Source: an uncultured Erythrobacter sp.
GTDB taxonomy: Bacteria > Pseudomonadota > Alphaproteobacteria > Sphingomonadales > Sphingomonadaceae
Direction of reading: 5' to 3'
Assembly: GCA_947495695.1 (NCBI GenBank)
Contig: CANLZP010000003.1
Coordinates: 124,001-188,000 of the forward strand
DNA length: 64,000 nucleotides
In this document: positions 48,172 to 56,969 of the stretch, piece by piece
How the letters are laid out: every line of letters begins with the position of its first letter
How positions within the stretch are numbered: position 1 is the stretch's first letter
Notes under the pieces: generated by a model
What the model was told of the DNA's origin: nothing
What the model saw: the letters and a program-made list of their open reading frames with translations, nothing else
The model's database searches: none
Program-made: the position numbers and the translations under genes

Positions 48172-49284
48172 ATGAGCGACACCGTCTATATTCGTCCGTT
48201 GAGCTTTGTGTCTGGTCCACAAGCAGTCGATGGCGATGCAGTCAGGCTGGCGGGCGGCATGATTTATGCGCGTGAATTTGCGGTCATCACGCGGCAGGAC
48301 GGTAAGATCACCGACCGGCAGATTGCTGCGCAAAAGACAATCCCGGAGATAATCGAGAATTTGCCCGCTGCTTTGACAGAGGAAGCTGCGGCGCAAATGA
48401 CCAATCTGGCTTTGATGCATCCGCCACTGGAATTGGGAGCGCGCACCATACGGCTCGACCAACCCCAGATCATGGGTATTCTCAATGTGACGCCGGACAG
48501 TTTTTCGGATGGCGGTGAGTTTCTGGATGATGTCGATGCGGGCCGTGCCCATGCCTCTGCCATGTTGGAAGCGGGCGCAGCGATTATCGACATCGGCGGG
48601 GAGAGCACGCGCCCCGGTGCGGCTGCGACATGGGAAGGCGACGAGAAAGACCGCGTGCTGCCAGCAGTTGAATATTGCAGCGCCATGGGCGCCGCCATCA
48701 GCGTAGATACCCGCCGCGCAGGCGTGCTGGAGGCAGCGTTAGAGGCGGGCGCGCATATCGCCAATGATGTCTCGGCTCTGCGATATGATCCGCGCACATC
48801 AGAAATTGCAGCCAGCAGCGGTTGTCCCGTCATCTTGATGCATGCGCCTGGCACTGGCGATGATCTGCATGCCGGCGGCGAATATGACAATGTGGTGTTT
48901 GATGTGTTCGATTGGTTGAAAACACGCCGCGATGCCGCCGTGGCCAGCGGGATTTCGCGATCCAAGATCATCCTTGATCCGGGCATTGGCTTTGGAAAAT
49001 CGCTGGCCGACAATCTGGCGCTGATCAATGCTTTGCCAATGTTCCACGCCTTGGGTCAGCCGCTTTTGCTGGGTGCCAGCCGTAAACGCATGATTGGCGC
49101 GTTATCTAATGAAGATGCTGCCCACCAACGCCTTGGCGGTAGCATTGCCTTGGCGGTGGCCGGGATGAATGCAGGCGTGCAATTGCTGCGAGTTCACGAT
49201 GTTGCTGAGACAGTGCAGGCGCGCAATGTATGGCGCGGATTGCGCGACGCCGCGCTGACCGATTTTTCGGAACTGCCGCAATAG
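48172..49284 (+). CDS. folP: Dihydropteroate synthase with N-terminal extension
   Basis: Condenses dihydropterin pyrophosphate with p-aminobenzoate in folate synthesis, the sulfonamide target. The TIM-barrel core starts near residue 100 with IMGILNVTPDSFSDGG, then IIDIGGESTRPGA, HIANDVSALRYD, ILDPGIGFGKS and GASRKRMIG. About 95 residues precede it, with no signal peptide; similar extensions occur in alphaproteobacterial FolP. ATG 48172 follows AAAGG; ATG 48133 is possible. The ~230 bp upstream contains no gene that I can support. Confidence 0.93.
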   Translation: MSDTVYIRPLSFVSGPQAVDGDAVRLAGGMIYAREFAVITRQDGKITDRQIAAQKTIPEIIENLPAALTEEAAAQMTNLALMHPPLELGARTIRLDQPQIMGILNVTPDSFSDGGEFLDDVDAGRAHASAMLEAGAAIIDIGGESTRPGAAATWEGDEKDRVLPAVEYCSAMGAAISVDTRRAGVLEAALEAGAHIANDVSALRYDPRTSEIAASSGCPVILMHAPGTGDDLHAGGEYDNVVFDVFDWLKTRRDAAVASGISRSKIILDPGIGFGKSLADNLALINALPMFHALGQPLLLGASRKRMIGALSNEDAAHQRLGGSIALAVAGMNAGVQLLRVHDVAETVQARNVWRGLRDAALTDFSELPQ

Positions 49285-49329
49285 GCCAGAGTTGGCGGTA
49301 TTCTATGGGTGGTTATCTGAGCCTGCCCA

Positions 49330-50088
49330 TCACAGAGTGAAGCCACCATCACTAACCATCACATGACCTGTAATATTGGCGGCGGCATCGGACAGCAAAT
49401 AGAGGATGCTATCGGCTATTTCGTTTGCAGTGGCGAACTCACCACGGGGAGTGGTCTTGGCGAAGGTTTTCAGCGTCGCGTCGCGGCCTAGCTTTTCACT
49501 TGTTTGGCGGAAAACTTTAGAGCTGTCCCAAATGGCGGTATCGACCCCGCCTGGCGCAATGGCGTTGACGCGGATCTTTTGGGGCATACCTTCCAAAGCT
49601 GCGATCCGAGCCATTTGCACAACAGCTGCCTTAGACACACCATATGCACCGGTTCCTGCGATAGGCTTTATTCCGGTGCTGGATGAAGTAATGACAACGC
49701 TGCCGCCGGCGTTCTGCATGGCGCGCATAGCGGCCGCCAAAGTCAGAAATGCGCCATCCAGATTGACGTCCAGAATTTTTCGCCACTCCGCAAACTCTAA
49801 GTCGGCGATCATACCGCCTGCGCTAATGCCTGCGTTAACCACGGCGTGATCCAATTGGTCCAAATCGGCTGCTAACTCTGCCCATAGGTCCGGATTGGCG
49901 ACACTGCCATCAATCAGCTGTGTTTCACATGGCAAGTCCAGCGCCTCCAGACCGGCGCGATCAACATCAACCAACACCAGTTTGGCACAGCCACGTGCGG
50001 CTAAGGACCGGGCGCAAGCTGCACCGATGCCAGAAGCGGCACCTGTAACGAGCGCTTTGCGCCCTGCGAAATCTTGAATGTGTGTCAT
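49330..50088 (-). CDS. SDR-family oxidoreductase (classical)
   Basis: A 252 aa classical short-chain dehydrogenase. Cofactor loop TGAASGIG, acidic selector in LVLVDVDRAGL (suggesting NAD), VVNAGIS, ITSSSTG with catalytic serine, and YGVSK with Tyr and Lys intact; it ends VSDGGFTL. ATG 50088 gives the usual N-terminus. Substrate unknown. It converges with folP and lies 19 bp after the NtrC-like regulator on the same strand, so cotranscription is possible. Confidence 0.88.
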   Translation of the reverse strand: MTHIQDFAGRKALVTGAASGIGAACARSLAARGCAKLVLVDVDRAGLEALDLPCETQLIDGSVANPDLWAELAADLDQLDHAVVNAGISAGGMIADLEFAEWRKILDVNLDGAFLTLAAAMRAMQNAGGSVVITSSSTGIKPIAGTGAYGVSKAAVVQMARIAALEGMPQKIRVNAIAPGGVDTAIWDSSKVFRQTSEKLGRDATLKTFAKTTPRGEFATANEIADSILYLLSDAAANITGHVMVSDGGFTL

Positions 50089-50107
50089 GGCCGCCGCGCT
50101 AATACGG

Positions 50108-51526
50108 TTAGGCAGCGTTGTCGATCCCAAGGTCCGACAGCTTGCGATAGAGCGTTGATCGACCAATTCCCAAGCGGCGCGCCACTTCGGTCATGCGCCC
50201 GCGATAATGTCCGATGGCTAGGCGGATCACGTCCGCCTCGATTTCTTCCAGCGGTCGCAGATTGCCGTCTTGCGTATAGAGCATGACGCCCACGCCTTCG
50301 TGGATCGGGTTGGTTGCTTCTTGCTCATCGCCCAGCAGCTCGCACAATTGTGGGAAGCTGTCAGCGGTCAGCGTTTGATTGTCACAGAACACAGCCGCGC
50401 GGAACAAAACCGCCTGCAATTGGCGCACATTGCCTGGCCAATCATAGGCTGACAGCAAGGCGAGGGCAGAATCGTTGATCGACAAGTGCCGCAATCCGGG
50501 CTGATCGCCGATCCGGGCCAGGAAATGACGGGTCAGGCCGGGAATGTCCCCCTGCCGCTGGCGCAAAGGCGGCAGCTTGATCGTGGTCTGCGCAAGCGCG
50601 CTGTACAATTTGGGCTGGAAGTGGCCCGATTGTACCAGTTCATCGAGCGGGAAATTGCCTGCGCTCAGGATGCGGACATTTACCCGGAAGCCATGCGTCG
50701 CTCCCACCGGCCGGACAATGCCCGTTTCCAGCATCTCGGCCAGCTGTTGCTGCATGTCATCTTTCAGGCGGTCGATCTCATCCAGCACCAAGGTGCCGCC
50801 ATCGCATTGCTGCAAGGCGCCCAATTGCCGGTCAAATGCGCCGGGAAAGGCATTGGGCTCGTGGCCAAACAGAACAGAGGCGAGCGAGTTACAGGGCACT
50901 CCGCCGATGTTGATGATGCGAAACGGGGCTTTTGAACGCGGGCTGGCGCCGTGCATGGCGCGCATCAGCATTTCCTTGCCTGTGCCGCTCTCGCCCTCGA
51001 TCAGCGCGTTGGCGTGACCGCGTGCAGCCTTGGCAGCCTGCGCCAGAGCAGTGCGAAATTTGGGGGCGGTGCCGATCATCGCGTCAAAATCGAGCGATGC
51101 GTGCATTTTTTCCGTAAGCGGTTGCAGCTCTGCCTTGGCCCCTTCGCGCTCGGTTGCGGCGCGCAAGGCTTCCATCAACCTGTCGGGTGCCACCGGCTTT
51201 ATCAGATAGTCGGTTGCGCCAGCGCGCATTGCCTCGACCGCCAGCAAAGGCGATGCGCTGGTGGTGAGCATCAGGATGGGTAAACCGGGCCGGCGCGCCT
51301 TCAATTCTTCGATCAGCGAACAGGCGTCATCACCGGGAACCCATTGATCAAGGATAATCGCGGACAATTGCATGCCATCGCGCGTGCCCAGCATGGTTAT
51401 TGCCGCTTCTGAATCGCTTGCGACAAGTGTGCGCCAACCGTCCCGCGCGGCCAGCGCAGTAATTAACCGGCTTTGTGCCGGTTCATCGTCAATCAACATG
51501 ACAAGGCGGTTTTCGCTATCCGTCAT
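50108..51526 (-). CDS. NtrC-family response regulator with altered GAFTGA loop
   Basis: A 472 aa regulator: receiver domain with phospho-acceptor Asp60 in IILDQWVP, AAA+ domain with Walker A GESGTGKE (178-185) and Walker B GTLVLDEID (244-252), and a C-terminal Fis-type helix-turn-helix (VARRLGIGRSTLYRKL). The loop that contacts sigma-54, normally GAFTGA, reads NAFPGA (225-230), losing the key threonine. It may thus not activate sigma-54 promoters and could act through DNA binding alone. ATG 51526; TTG 51535 possible. No kinase gene is adjacent. Confidence 0.87.
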   Translation of the reverse strand: MTDSENRLVMLIDDEPAQSRLITALAARDGWRTLVASDSEAAITMLGTRDGMQLSAIILDQWVPGDDACSLIEELKARRPGLPILMLTTSASPLLAVEAMRAGATDYLIKPVAPDRLMEALRAATEREGAKAELQPLTEKMHASLDFDAMIGTAPKFRTALAQAAKAARGHANALIEGESGTGKEMLMRAMHGASPRSKAPFRIINIGGVPCNSLASVLFGHEPNAFPGAFDRQLGALQQCDGGTLVLDEIDRLKDDMQQQLAEMLETGIVRPVGATHGFRVNVRILSAGNFPLDELVQSGHFQPKLYSALAQTTIKLPPLRQRQGDIPGLTRHFLARIGDQPGLRHLSINDSALALLSAYDWPGNVRQLQAVLFRAAVFCDNQTLTADSFPQLCELLGDEQEATNPIHEGVGVMLYTQDGNLRPLEEIEADVIRLAIGHYRGRMTEVARRLGIGRSTLYRKLSDLGIDNAA

Positions 51527-51705
51527 GAACTCCAAAGTCGTCCCATAGTTGAACAGCAGGAGTATTACGGCAGAGGGGTAAATACGTGATTAAGGCTATT
51601 TGATTGGCTAGGATGGGTGGCAGATTGATCTGTGTCCTTGAGAATTGCCGCACCCCGCGATAGACGGTCGGGGAATCACTTCATTAGGTTTAAGGGAACG
51701 GATCG

Positions 51706-51828
51706 ATGGCTTCGCAAGATTTGGAATCGGCACAGCGCACTTACGGTAGCTTTATCAGCATGCTGAAATGGGCAGTCCCAACGCTCGCAGTGATCACGTT
51801 GATCATCATTGTGCTGATCGCTGAGTAA
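51706..51828 (+). CDS. aa3-type cytochrome c oxidase subunit IV
   Basis: A 40 aa protein: short polar N-terminus with SAQRTYGSFISMLKW followed by one TM helix (about 22-38). This matches the bacterial aa3 oxidase subunit IV family, a tiny accessory subunit lying against the core oxidase. TAAGGGAA precedes ATG 51706. No other oxidase gene is in the window; it is 12 bp upstream of the transhydrogenase genes and likely cotranscribed with them. Confidence 0.75.
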   Translation: MASQDLESAQRTYGSFISMLKWAVPTLAVITLIIIVLIAE

Positions 51829-51840
51829 GCGGCCAAGATA

Positions 51841-52968
51841 TTGCGTATTGCAGTTCTGAAGGAACGCGCCTCTGGCGAGGCTCGCGTTGCCGCAACGCCC
51901 GAAACTGTCAAAAAATTCATCGCGTTAGGCAATGAATTTGCGGTTGAATCTGGGGCAGGCGCCACAGCTTCGATTTCTGACGAGGCTTATGCTGAGGCGG
52001 GCGCAAGCATCGGCTCTGCGGCCGATACAGCAAAACAGGCAGATATCATCTTAGGCGTGCAAGCACCCGATACTGCCCTGCTGGGCGATGCGAAACCTGG
52101 CGCGATGGTGGCGGCACTGTTCGATCCATTTGGCAGAGCCGATGTGGTCGAGGCCTATGCCAAAGCCGGGCTTGAGGCTCTTTCGATGGAATTCATGCCG
52201 CGTATCACCCGCGCGCAATCGATGGATGTCTTGTCCAGCCAGTCCAATTTGGCCGGGTATAAGGCGGTTATCTCGGCTGCAGAGACCTATGGCCGCGCCT
52301 TCCCGATGATGATGACGGCAGCCGGAACCGTGCAGCCAGCGCGTGTATTCGTGATGGGTGTGGGTGTTGCAGGCCTGCAAGCAATTGCGACCGCGCGCCG
52401 GATGGGCGCCCAAGTGTCCGCCACCGATGTGCGCTCCGCCACCAAAGAACAGATCCAATCGCTGGGTGCCAAACCCATCTTTGTGGAAGAAGTTGAAGGC
52501 ATCGAAGGCGAAGGCTCGGGCGGTTACGCGACCGAGATGAGCGATGAATATAAGGCAGCACAAGCCAAGCTGGTGAGCGAACATATCGCCAAGCAGGATA
52601 TTGTGATCACCACCGCATTGATCCCTGGCCGTGCTGCACCGCAGCTGGTGTCGGACGAGCAGATCGCGACGATGAAGCCGGGCAGTGTCATCTTTGATTT
52701 GGCCGTGGCCCAGGGCGGCAATGTCGCTGGATCAGTGCCGGACCAAATCGTCGAAAAGCATGGCGTCAAAATCATGGGCTATTCCAACACGCCCGCGCAT
52801 TTGGCGGCTGATGCATCGGCCCTGTTTTCGCGCAACCACTTCAATTTCCTGTCCGCCTTCTGGGACAACGATGCTGGAAAGCCGGTGCTCGACGAAGAAA
52901 TTGGCGATGCCGTGCGGCTGACGCAAGGCGGCGCAATCGTGAACGAGAGGCTGAAGGGAGCCAACTGA
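51841..52968 (+). CDS. pntAA: NAD(P) transhydrogenase alpha subunit part 1 (NAD-binding domain I)
   Basis: The soluble NAD(H)-binding component of the proton-translocating transhydrogenase, which drives NADPH formation with proton entry. 375 aa. Starts RIAVLKERASGEARVAATP and contains the Rossmann loop VMGVGVAGLQAIATARRMGA and QSNLAGYKAV. The alpha subunit is split, as in Rhodospirillum. Start is TTG 51841 (no ATG fits). Stop overlaps the next ATG by one base. Confidence 0.93.
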   Translation: MRIAVLKERASGEARVAATPETVKKFIALGNEFAVESGAGATASISDEAYAEAGASIGSAADTAKQADIILGVQAPDTALLGDAKPGAMVAALFDPFGRADVVEAYAKAGLEALSMEFMPRITRAQSMDVLSSQSNLAGYKAVISAAETYGRAFPMMMTAAGTVQPARVFVMGVGVAGLQAIATARRMGAQVSATDVRSATKEQIQSLGAKPIFVEEVEGIEGEGSGGYATEMSDEYKAAQAKLVSEHIAKQDIVITTALIPGRAAPQLVSDEQIATMKPGSVIFDLAVAQGGNVAGSVPDQIVEKHGVKIMGYSNTPAHLAADASALFSRNHFNFLSAFWDNDAGKPVLDEEIGDAVRLTQGGAIVNERLKGAN

Positions 52969-53249
52969 TGGACTTTATCTCAATCCTCTCGATTTTCATA
53001 TTGGCCTGCTTTGTTGGTTATTACGTTGTGTGGTCGGTCACCCCGGCGCTGCACACCCCGCTGATGGCGGTGACCAATGCGATCAGCTCGGTCATCATTG
53101 TCGGTGCGCTCATCGCTAGCGCAGAGGCGGGCAGCCAGCTGGCCAAGTGGCTGGGTCTGGCCGGTGTGGTCATGGCCAGCATCAACATCTTCGGCGGCTT
53201 TGCCGTGACCGAGCGGATGCTCGCCATGTATAAGAAAAAGGAGAAGTAA
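52968..53249 (+). CDS. pntAB: NAD(P) transhydrogenase alpha subunit part 2 (membrane)
   Basis: A 93 aa membrane component with three TM helices (about 3-23, 32-52, 60-80), including TPALHTPLMAVTNAISSVII and the conserved NIFGGFAVTERML. It completes domain II of the alpha side. Overlaps pntAA by one base and precedes pntB by three, so the three subunits are translated together. Confidence 0.95.
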   Translation: MDFISILSIFILACFVGYYVVWSVTPALHTPLMAVTNAISSVIIVGALIASAEAGSQLAKWLGLAGVVMASINIFGGFAVTERMLAMYKKKEK

Positions 53250-53252
53250 GAG

Positions 53253-54707
53253 ATGAGCTTCTCCATCCTTGCAGCCGCAGCAGACGGCCTTTCCGGAACA
53301 CCAGCATGGGCCATGCTGGCCTATCTGGCGTCGGGCATTTTCTTCATTCTGGCGCTGCGTGGGCTATCATCGCCGGCCACCAGCCGCGCGGGCAATCGCA
53401 ATGGCATGATCGGCATGGTTATCGCCGTGGTGACCACTCTGGTCACGCATGACATCGCCAATATTGTCGAGATCGGTATTGCGATGTTTATCGGCGGCAT
53501 CATCGGGGTCACCATCGCGCGCAAAATTGCGATGACCGCGATGCCGGAATTGGTTGCAGGCTTCCACTCGCTGGTCGGCATGGCCGCCGTGGTTGTGGGC
53601 CTTGCGGCATGGCTTGATCCGGCCAGCTTTGGCATCACCGATGCGGCTGGACAGATCTTGATGGTCAGCCGGATCGAGCTGGGTCTGGGCATCGCCATCG
53701 GTGCGATCACCTTCTCTGGTTCGGTTATCGCCTTTCTGAAATTGTCGGGCCGGATGAGCGGGTCTCCGATCATGCTGCCGGGCCGCCACATCATCAATCT
53801 GGGCACGCTGGTTGCGATCCTGGGCATGATCGGCGTCTATGCGTTCTCAGGCGCGGGCGGTGCGGGCGAGGGTCAGCTGATCATCTGGGTCACAGTGCTG
53901 GCCTTTATCATTGGCTTCTTGCTGATCATTCCCATCGGCGGGGCAGACATGCCGGTCGTCGTATCAATGCTGAACAGTTACTCTGGTTGGGCAGCGGCAG
54001 CGATGGGCTTCACCCTGGGCAATACTGCGATGATTATCACCGGCGCATTGGTCGGTAGCTCGGGTGCGATCCTCAGCTACATCATGTGCCGCGCAATGAA
54101 CCGCAGCTTCATTTCGGTGATTGCGGGTGGCTTTGGCAGCGATGGCGGTTCTGGCGGCGGCGAAGCACGTGAAGCACGCCCTTATAAACAGGGCAGCGCC
54201 GCCGATGCAGCTTTCATGCTGGAGCAGGCGGAAAAGGTCATCATCATTCCCGGTTACGGCATGGCCGTGGCGCAGGCGCAACACGCCTTGCGCGAAATGG
54301 CTGATATGCTGGAGGAAAAGGGTGTGGAGGTGAAATACGCCATTCACCCCGTTGCCGGACGTATGCCGGGGCACATGAACGTGCTGCTAGCCGAAGCCAG
54401 CGTGCCGTACGAAAACGTGTTCGAGCTGGAAGATATCAATTCCGAATTCGCGCAAGCCGATGTGGCCTTCATCATTGGCGCAAATGACGTGGTCAACCCG
54501 GCTGCCAAGACGGACAAGACGAGCCCGATTTACGGTATGCCTGTGTTCGATGTGGACAAGGCTAAGCAGGTGTTCTTCATCAAACGCAGCATGGGCGGGG
54601 TTGGCTATGCCGGCGTCGATAATGATGTGTTCTATATGGACCAGACCATGATGCTGTTGTCGGATGCCAAGAAGATGGTCGAGGAAATCGTCAAGGCGAT
54701 CGATTAA
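53253..54707 (+). CDS. pntB: NAD(P) transhydrogenase beta subunit
   Basis: A 484 aa membrane protein with about nine TM helices forming the proton channel and a C-terminal NADP(H) domain III. Landmarks: MVSRIELGLGIAIGAITFSG, MPVVVSMLNSYSGWAAAAMG, and domain III with VIIIPGYGMAVAQAQHALRE, HPVAGRMPGHMNVLLAEA and the closing ANDVVNPAAKTD. Last gene of the pnt operon; the beta-helix operon starts 55 bp later. Confidence 0.97.
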   Translation: MSFSILAAAADGLSGTPAWAMLAYLASGIFFILALRGLSSPATSRAGNRNGMIGMVIAVVTTLVTHDIANIVEIGIAMFIGGIIGVTIARKIAMTAMPELVAGFHSLVGMAAVVVGLAAWLDPASFGITDAAGQILMVSRIELGLGIAIGAITFSGSVIAFLKLSGRMSGSPIMLPGRHIINLGTLVAILGMIGVYAFSGAGGAGEGQLIIWVTVLAFIIGFLLIIPIGGADMPVVVSMLNSYSGWAAAAMGFTLGNTAMIITGALVGSSGAILSYIMCRAMNRSFISVIAGGFGSDGGSGGGEAREARPYKQGSAADAAFMLEQAEKVIIIPGYGMAVAQAQHALREMADMLEEKGVEVKYAIHPVAGRMPGHMNVLLAEASVPYENVFELEDINSEFAQADVAFIIGANDVVNPAAKTDKTSPIYGMPVFDVDKAKQVFFIKRSMGGVGYAGVDNDVFYMDQTMMLLSDAKKMVEEIVKAID

Positions 54708-54762
54708 GGGCCCTTGCAATTCGGCTCCCTTGCGGCAGAATGGGTTGCAGGGAGAGACCAAT

Positions 54763-55953
54763 ATGCTCAAATTTTCGACCGCTGTTCTGGCTTTGGCCAG
54801 CGCATCCAGCCTTGCCGCGGCAACGCATGATATCGCACCCGGTGAAGGCGCGCAGGAGCGCCTGCAAGAAGCGTTAATTCTGGCCGAGCCTGGCGATGAA
54901 ATCGTGTTGGCAGAAGGGCGCTATGTGCTGACCGATGGTCTGAGTTTGGATGTCGATAATGTGACCGTTCGAGGCGCAGGCATGAACGCTAGCGTATTGG
55001 ATTTCACCACCCAGCAAGGCGCGGGCGAGGGGCTGTTGGTGACTTCCGACAATGTGACCCTGCGCGATTTTGCGGTTGAAAATGCCAAGGGTGACGGGAT
55101 TAAATCCAAAGGCGCGGACCAGATTGTCTATCACGCGCTGAGGGTGGAATGGACCAATGGGCCCGATGCCGGCAATGGCGCCTATGGCATCTATCCGGTC
55201 GAGGCGAGCAACATTCTGGTGCAAGACAGCTATGTCCGCGGTGCATCGGATGCGGGCATTTATGTCGGCCAATCAGAAGACATCATCGTGCGCCGCAACC
55301 GTGTGGTGGAAAATGTCGCAGGGATCGAGATCGAGAACAGCAACCGCGCCGAAGTGACCGAGAATTTGGCGACCAAAAACACCGGCGGGATTTTGGTGTT
55401 CGATCTGCCCGCTCTACCGAAAGTTGGGGGAGGCCAAGTGTTGGTCGCTCGCAATGCGGTGATCGATAACAACACGGACAATTTCGCGCCGGAAGGCAAT
55501 ATCGTGGCCGGAGTTCCTTCGGGAACGGGTGTGATGGTGATGGCGAACAAAGGCGTTCAAGTGCTCGACAATGCTTTGGTCAACAATTCCACCAGCCATG
55601 TGATGATGGTTGCTTATACGCAGGCCTTTGATGATGAACGCTATGAACCGCGTCCGGTCGATGTGGTGGTGCGCGGCAATATCTATGGCTCAGGCGGCAA
55701 TGCTCCCGATTTTGAAGGCGGCCAGTTTTTGGCGGCTGCATTTGGCGGGGCTTTGCCGCCCGTATTGACCGATGGCTTGCATCAAAATCTGTCGGTTGAA
55801 GACGCGGTGCCGGTTGTCTCCCTTGGGCTGACCGAAGTGGGGCAGCCCTTTACCCAGGCACAACCGCAATTGGTGCAGCCTGCCGCCGATGGCGCCATTG
55901 CTGCGCTGCCAGCGGTTGTTCTGCCTGCCGAGATGGAGGCGCGTCTAAAGTGA
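54763..55953 (+). CDS. Exported parallel beta-helix repeat protein
   Basis: A 396 aa secreted protein. Signal peptide about 1-20 (cleavage near LAAATH), then an ISAPREGEQ-like N-cap region (GAQERLQEALILAEPGDEIV) and a run of beta-helix coils with regularly placed D/N-x-V-x-V and G-I motifs (NVTVRGAGMN, NILVQDSYVRGASDAGIYV, DIIVRRNRVVENVAGIEIE). It resembles the TIGR03805-type family found beside SO_2930-like diheme cytochromes. GGGAGAGA precedes ATG 54763. No catalytic residues can be assigned. Confidence 0.82.
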   Translation: MLKFSTAVLALASASSLAAATHDIAPGEGAQERLQEALILAEPGDEIVLAEGRYVLTDGLSLDVDNVTVRGAGMNASVLDFTTQQGAGEGLLVTSDNVTLRDFAVENAKGDGIKSKGADQIVYHALRVEWTNGPDAGNGAYGIYPVEASNILVQDSYVRGASDAGIYVGQSEDIIVRRNRVVENVAGIEIENSNRAEVTENLATKNTGGILVFDLPALPKVGGGQVLVARNAVIDNNTDNFAPEGNIVAGVPSGTGVMVMANKGVQVLDNALVNNSTSHVMMVAYTQAFDDERYEPRPVDVVVRGNIYGSGGNAPDFEGGQFLAAAFGGALPPVLTDGLHQNLSVEDAVPVVSLGLTEVGQPFTQAQPQLVQPAADGAIAALPAVVLPAEMEARLK

Positions 55954-56969
55954 AGGGTGCAGGTCTGCTTGCCCTAGGCTTGTCCATGGTCGCCTTTTCC
56001 GGCGCCATAGGGGGCAATGCAGCTATCTCCCAGCTACCAACTGTCAATGATGTGGCAGTATTGGGCGGGATGCCTCGCGCGCTTTCAGAGTTCGGATTCT
56101 TCTCCGATATGCGCGAGCAGTCGGGAAGTCATGACGTCATTCCTTATCGGCTCAACACGCCGCTTTATTCGGACGGCGCAGACAAATTGCGTTTTGTTTA
56201 CACGCCGGCGGGAGAGAGCTTTACCGCTGACGGAGACGGCCTGCTGCAATTTCCGGTTGGCAGCGCCTTGATCAAGACATTTGCTTTTGGCGAGGGAGAC
56301 AAGCGCCAGCTGATCGAAACGCGAGTGCTGTTGCACCGGGCGGATGGCTGGCTGGCCTTGCCCTATCGTTGGAATGAAGAGCAGACCGAGGCGCGCCTGG
56401 CATTGGCTGGAGCGCGCATTCCCGTGACGCGGCCCGATGGCAGCCAGATCAGCTATCGTATTCCCAACAAGAACCAGTGCAAGACCTGCCACAGCAAGGA
56501 TGGCGAGGTTGTTCCCATCGGTCCCAAAGCGCGCAATTTGTCCGCCGATTGGCTTGCTTTGTCAGAGCAGACAGGTGAGCTTGCCTCCATTCCGCAGGTG
56601 GAGCGCCGCTTGCCCCTGTGGGAACAGCGCGATGAGGTGTCATTGGACGCAGCGGCGCGGGCTTATCTGGACGTCAATTGCGCACATTGTCACCAGCCAG
56701 GTGGCGGTGCATCAAATTCGGGCCTCGATCTGCGCTGGGAGCAGGATGACCCGCATGCGATCGGCATCCGCAAGCCTCCTGTGGCGGCGGGCCGCGGAGC
56801 AGGGGGGCATGCGGTGTCCATTCTGCCCGGCAAACCCGATGCCTCGATCATGGTGCACCGGATGAACTCGATCGAACCGGGCGTTGCTATGCCCGAACTG
56901 GGCAAAGGAACAATCGATCCGGAAGGGCTTGATATTGTGAGCCGATGGATAGCGGAGATGGGTCAATGA
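55950..56969 (+). CDS. SO_2930-like diheme c-type cytochrome
   Basis: A 339 aa exported protein with a signal peptide (about 1-24) and two heme c sites: CKTCH (about residues 177-181) and CAHCH (about 244-248). The region before the first heme (RLNTPLYSDGADKLRFVYTP, TRVLLHRADGWLALPYRWN) and FPVGSALIKTFAF are typical of the SO_2930/TIGR03806 group, whose role is unknown. GTG 55950 overlaps the beta-helix stop by 4 bp. Heme attachment needs the cytochrome c maturation system elsewhere. Confidence 0.85.
   Translation: MKGAGLLALGLSMVAFSGAIGGNAAISQLPTVNDVAVLGGMPRALSEFGFFSDMREQSGSHDVIPYRLNTPLYSDGADKLRFVYTPAGESFTADGDGLLQFPVGSALIKTFAFGEGDKRQLIETRVLLHRADGWLALPYRWNEEQTEARLALAGARIPVTRPDGSQISYRIPNKNQCKTCHSKDGEVVPIGPKARNLSADWLALSEQTGELASIPQVERRLPLWEQRDEVSLDAAARAYLDVNCAHCHQPGGGASNSGLDLRWEQDDPHAIGIRKPPVAAGRGAGGHAVSILPGKPDASIMVHRMNSIEPGVAMPELGKGTIDPEGLDIVSRWIAEMGQ

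Noticed and set aside
54707..54717. AAGGGCCCTT palindrome after pntB as a terminator
   Set aside because: There is no loop and no T-run, so it cannot form a useful terminator hairpin.
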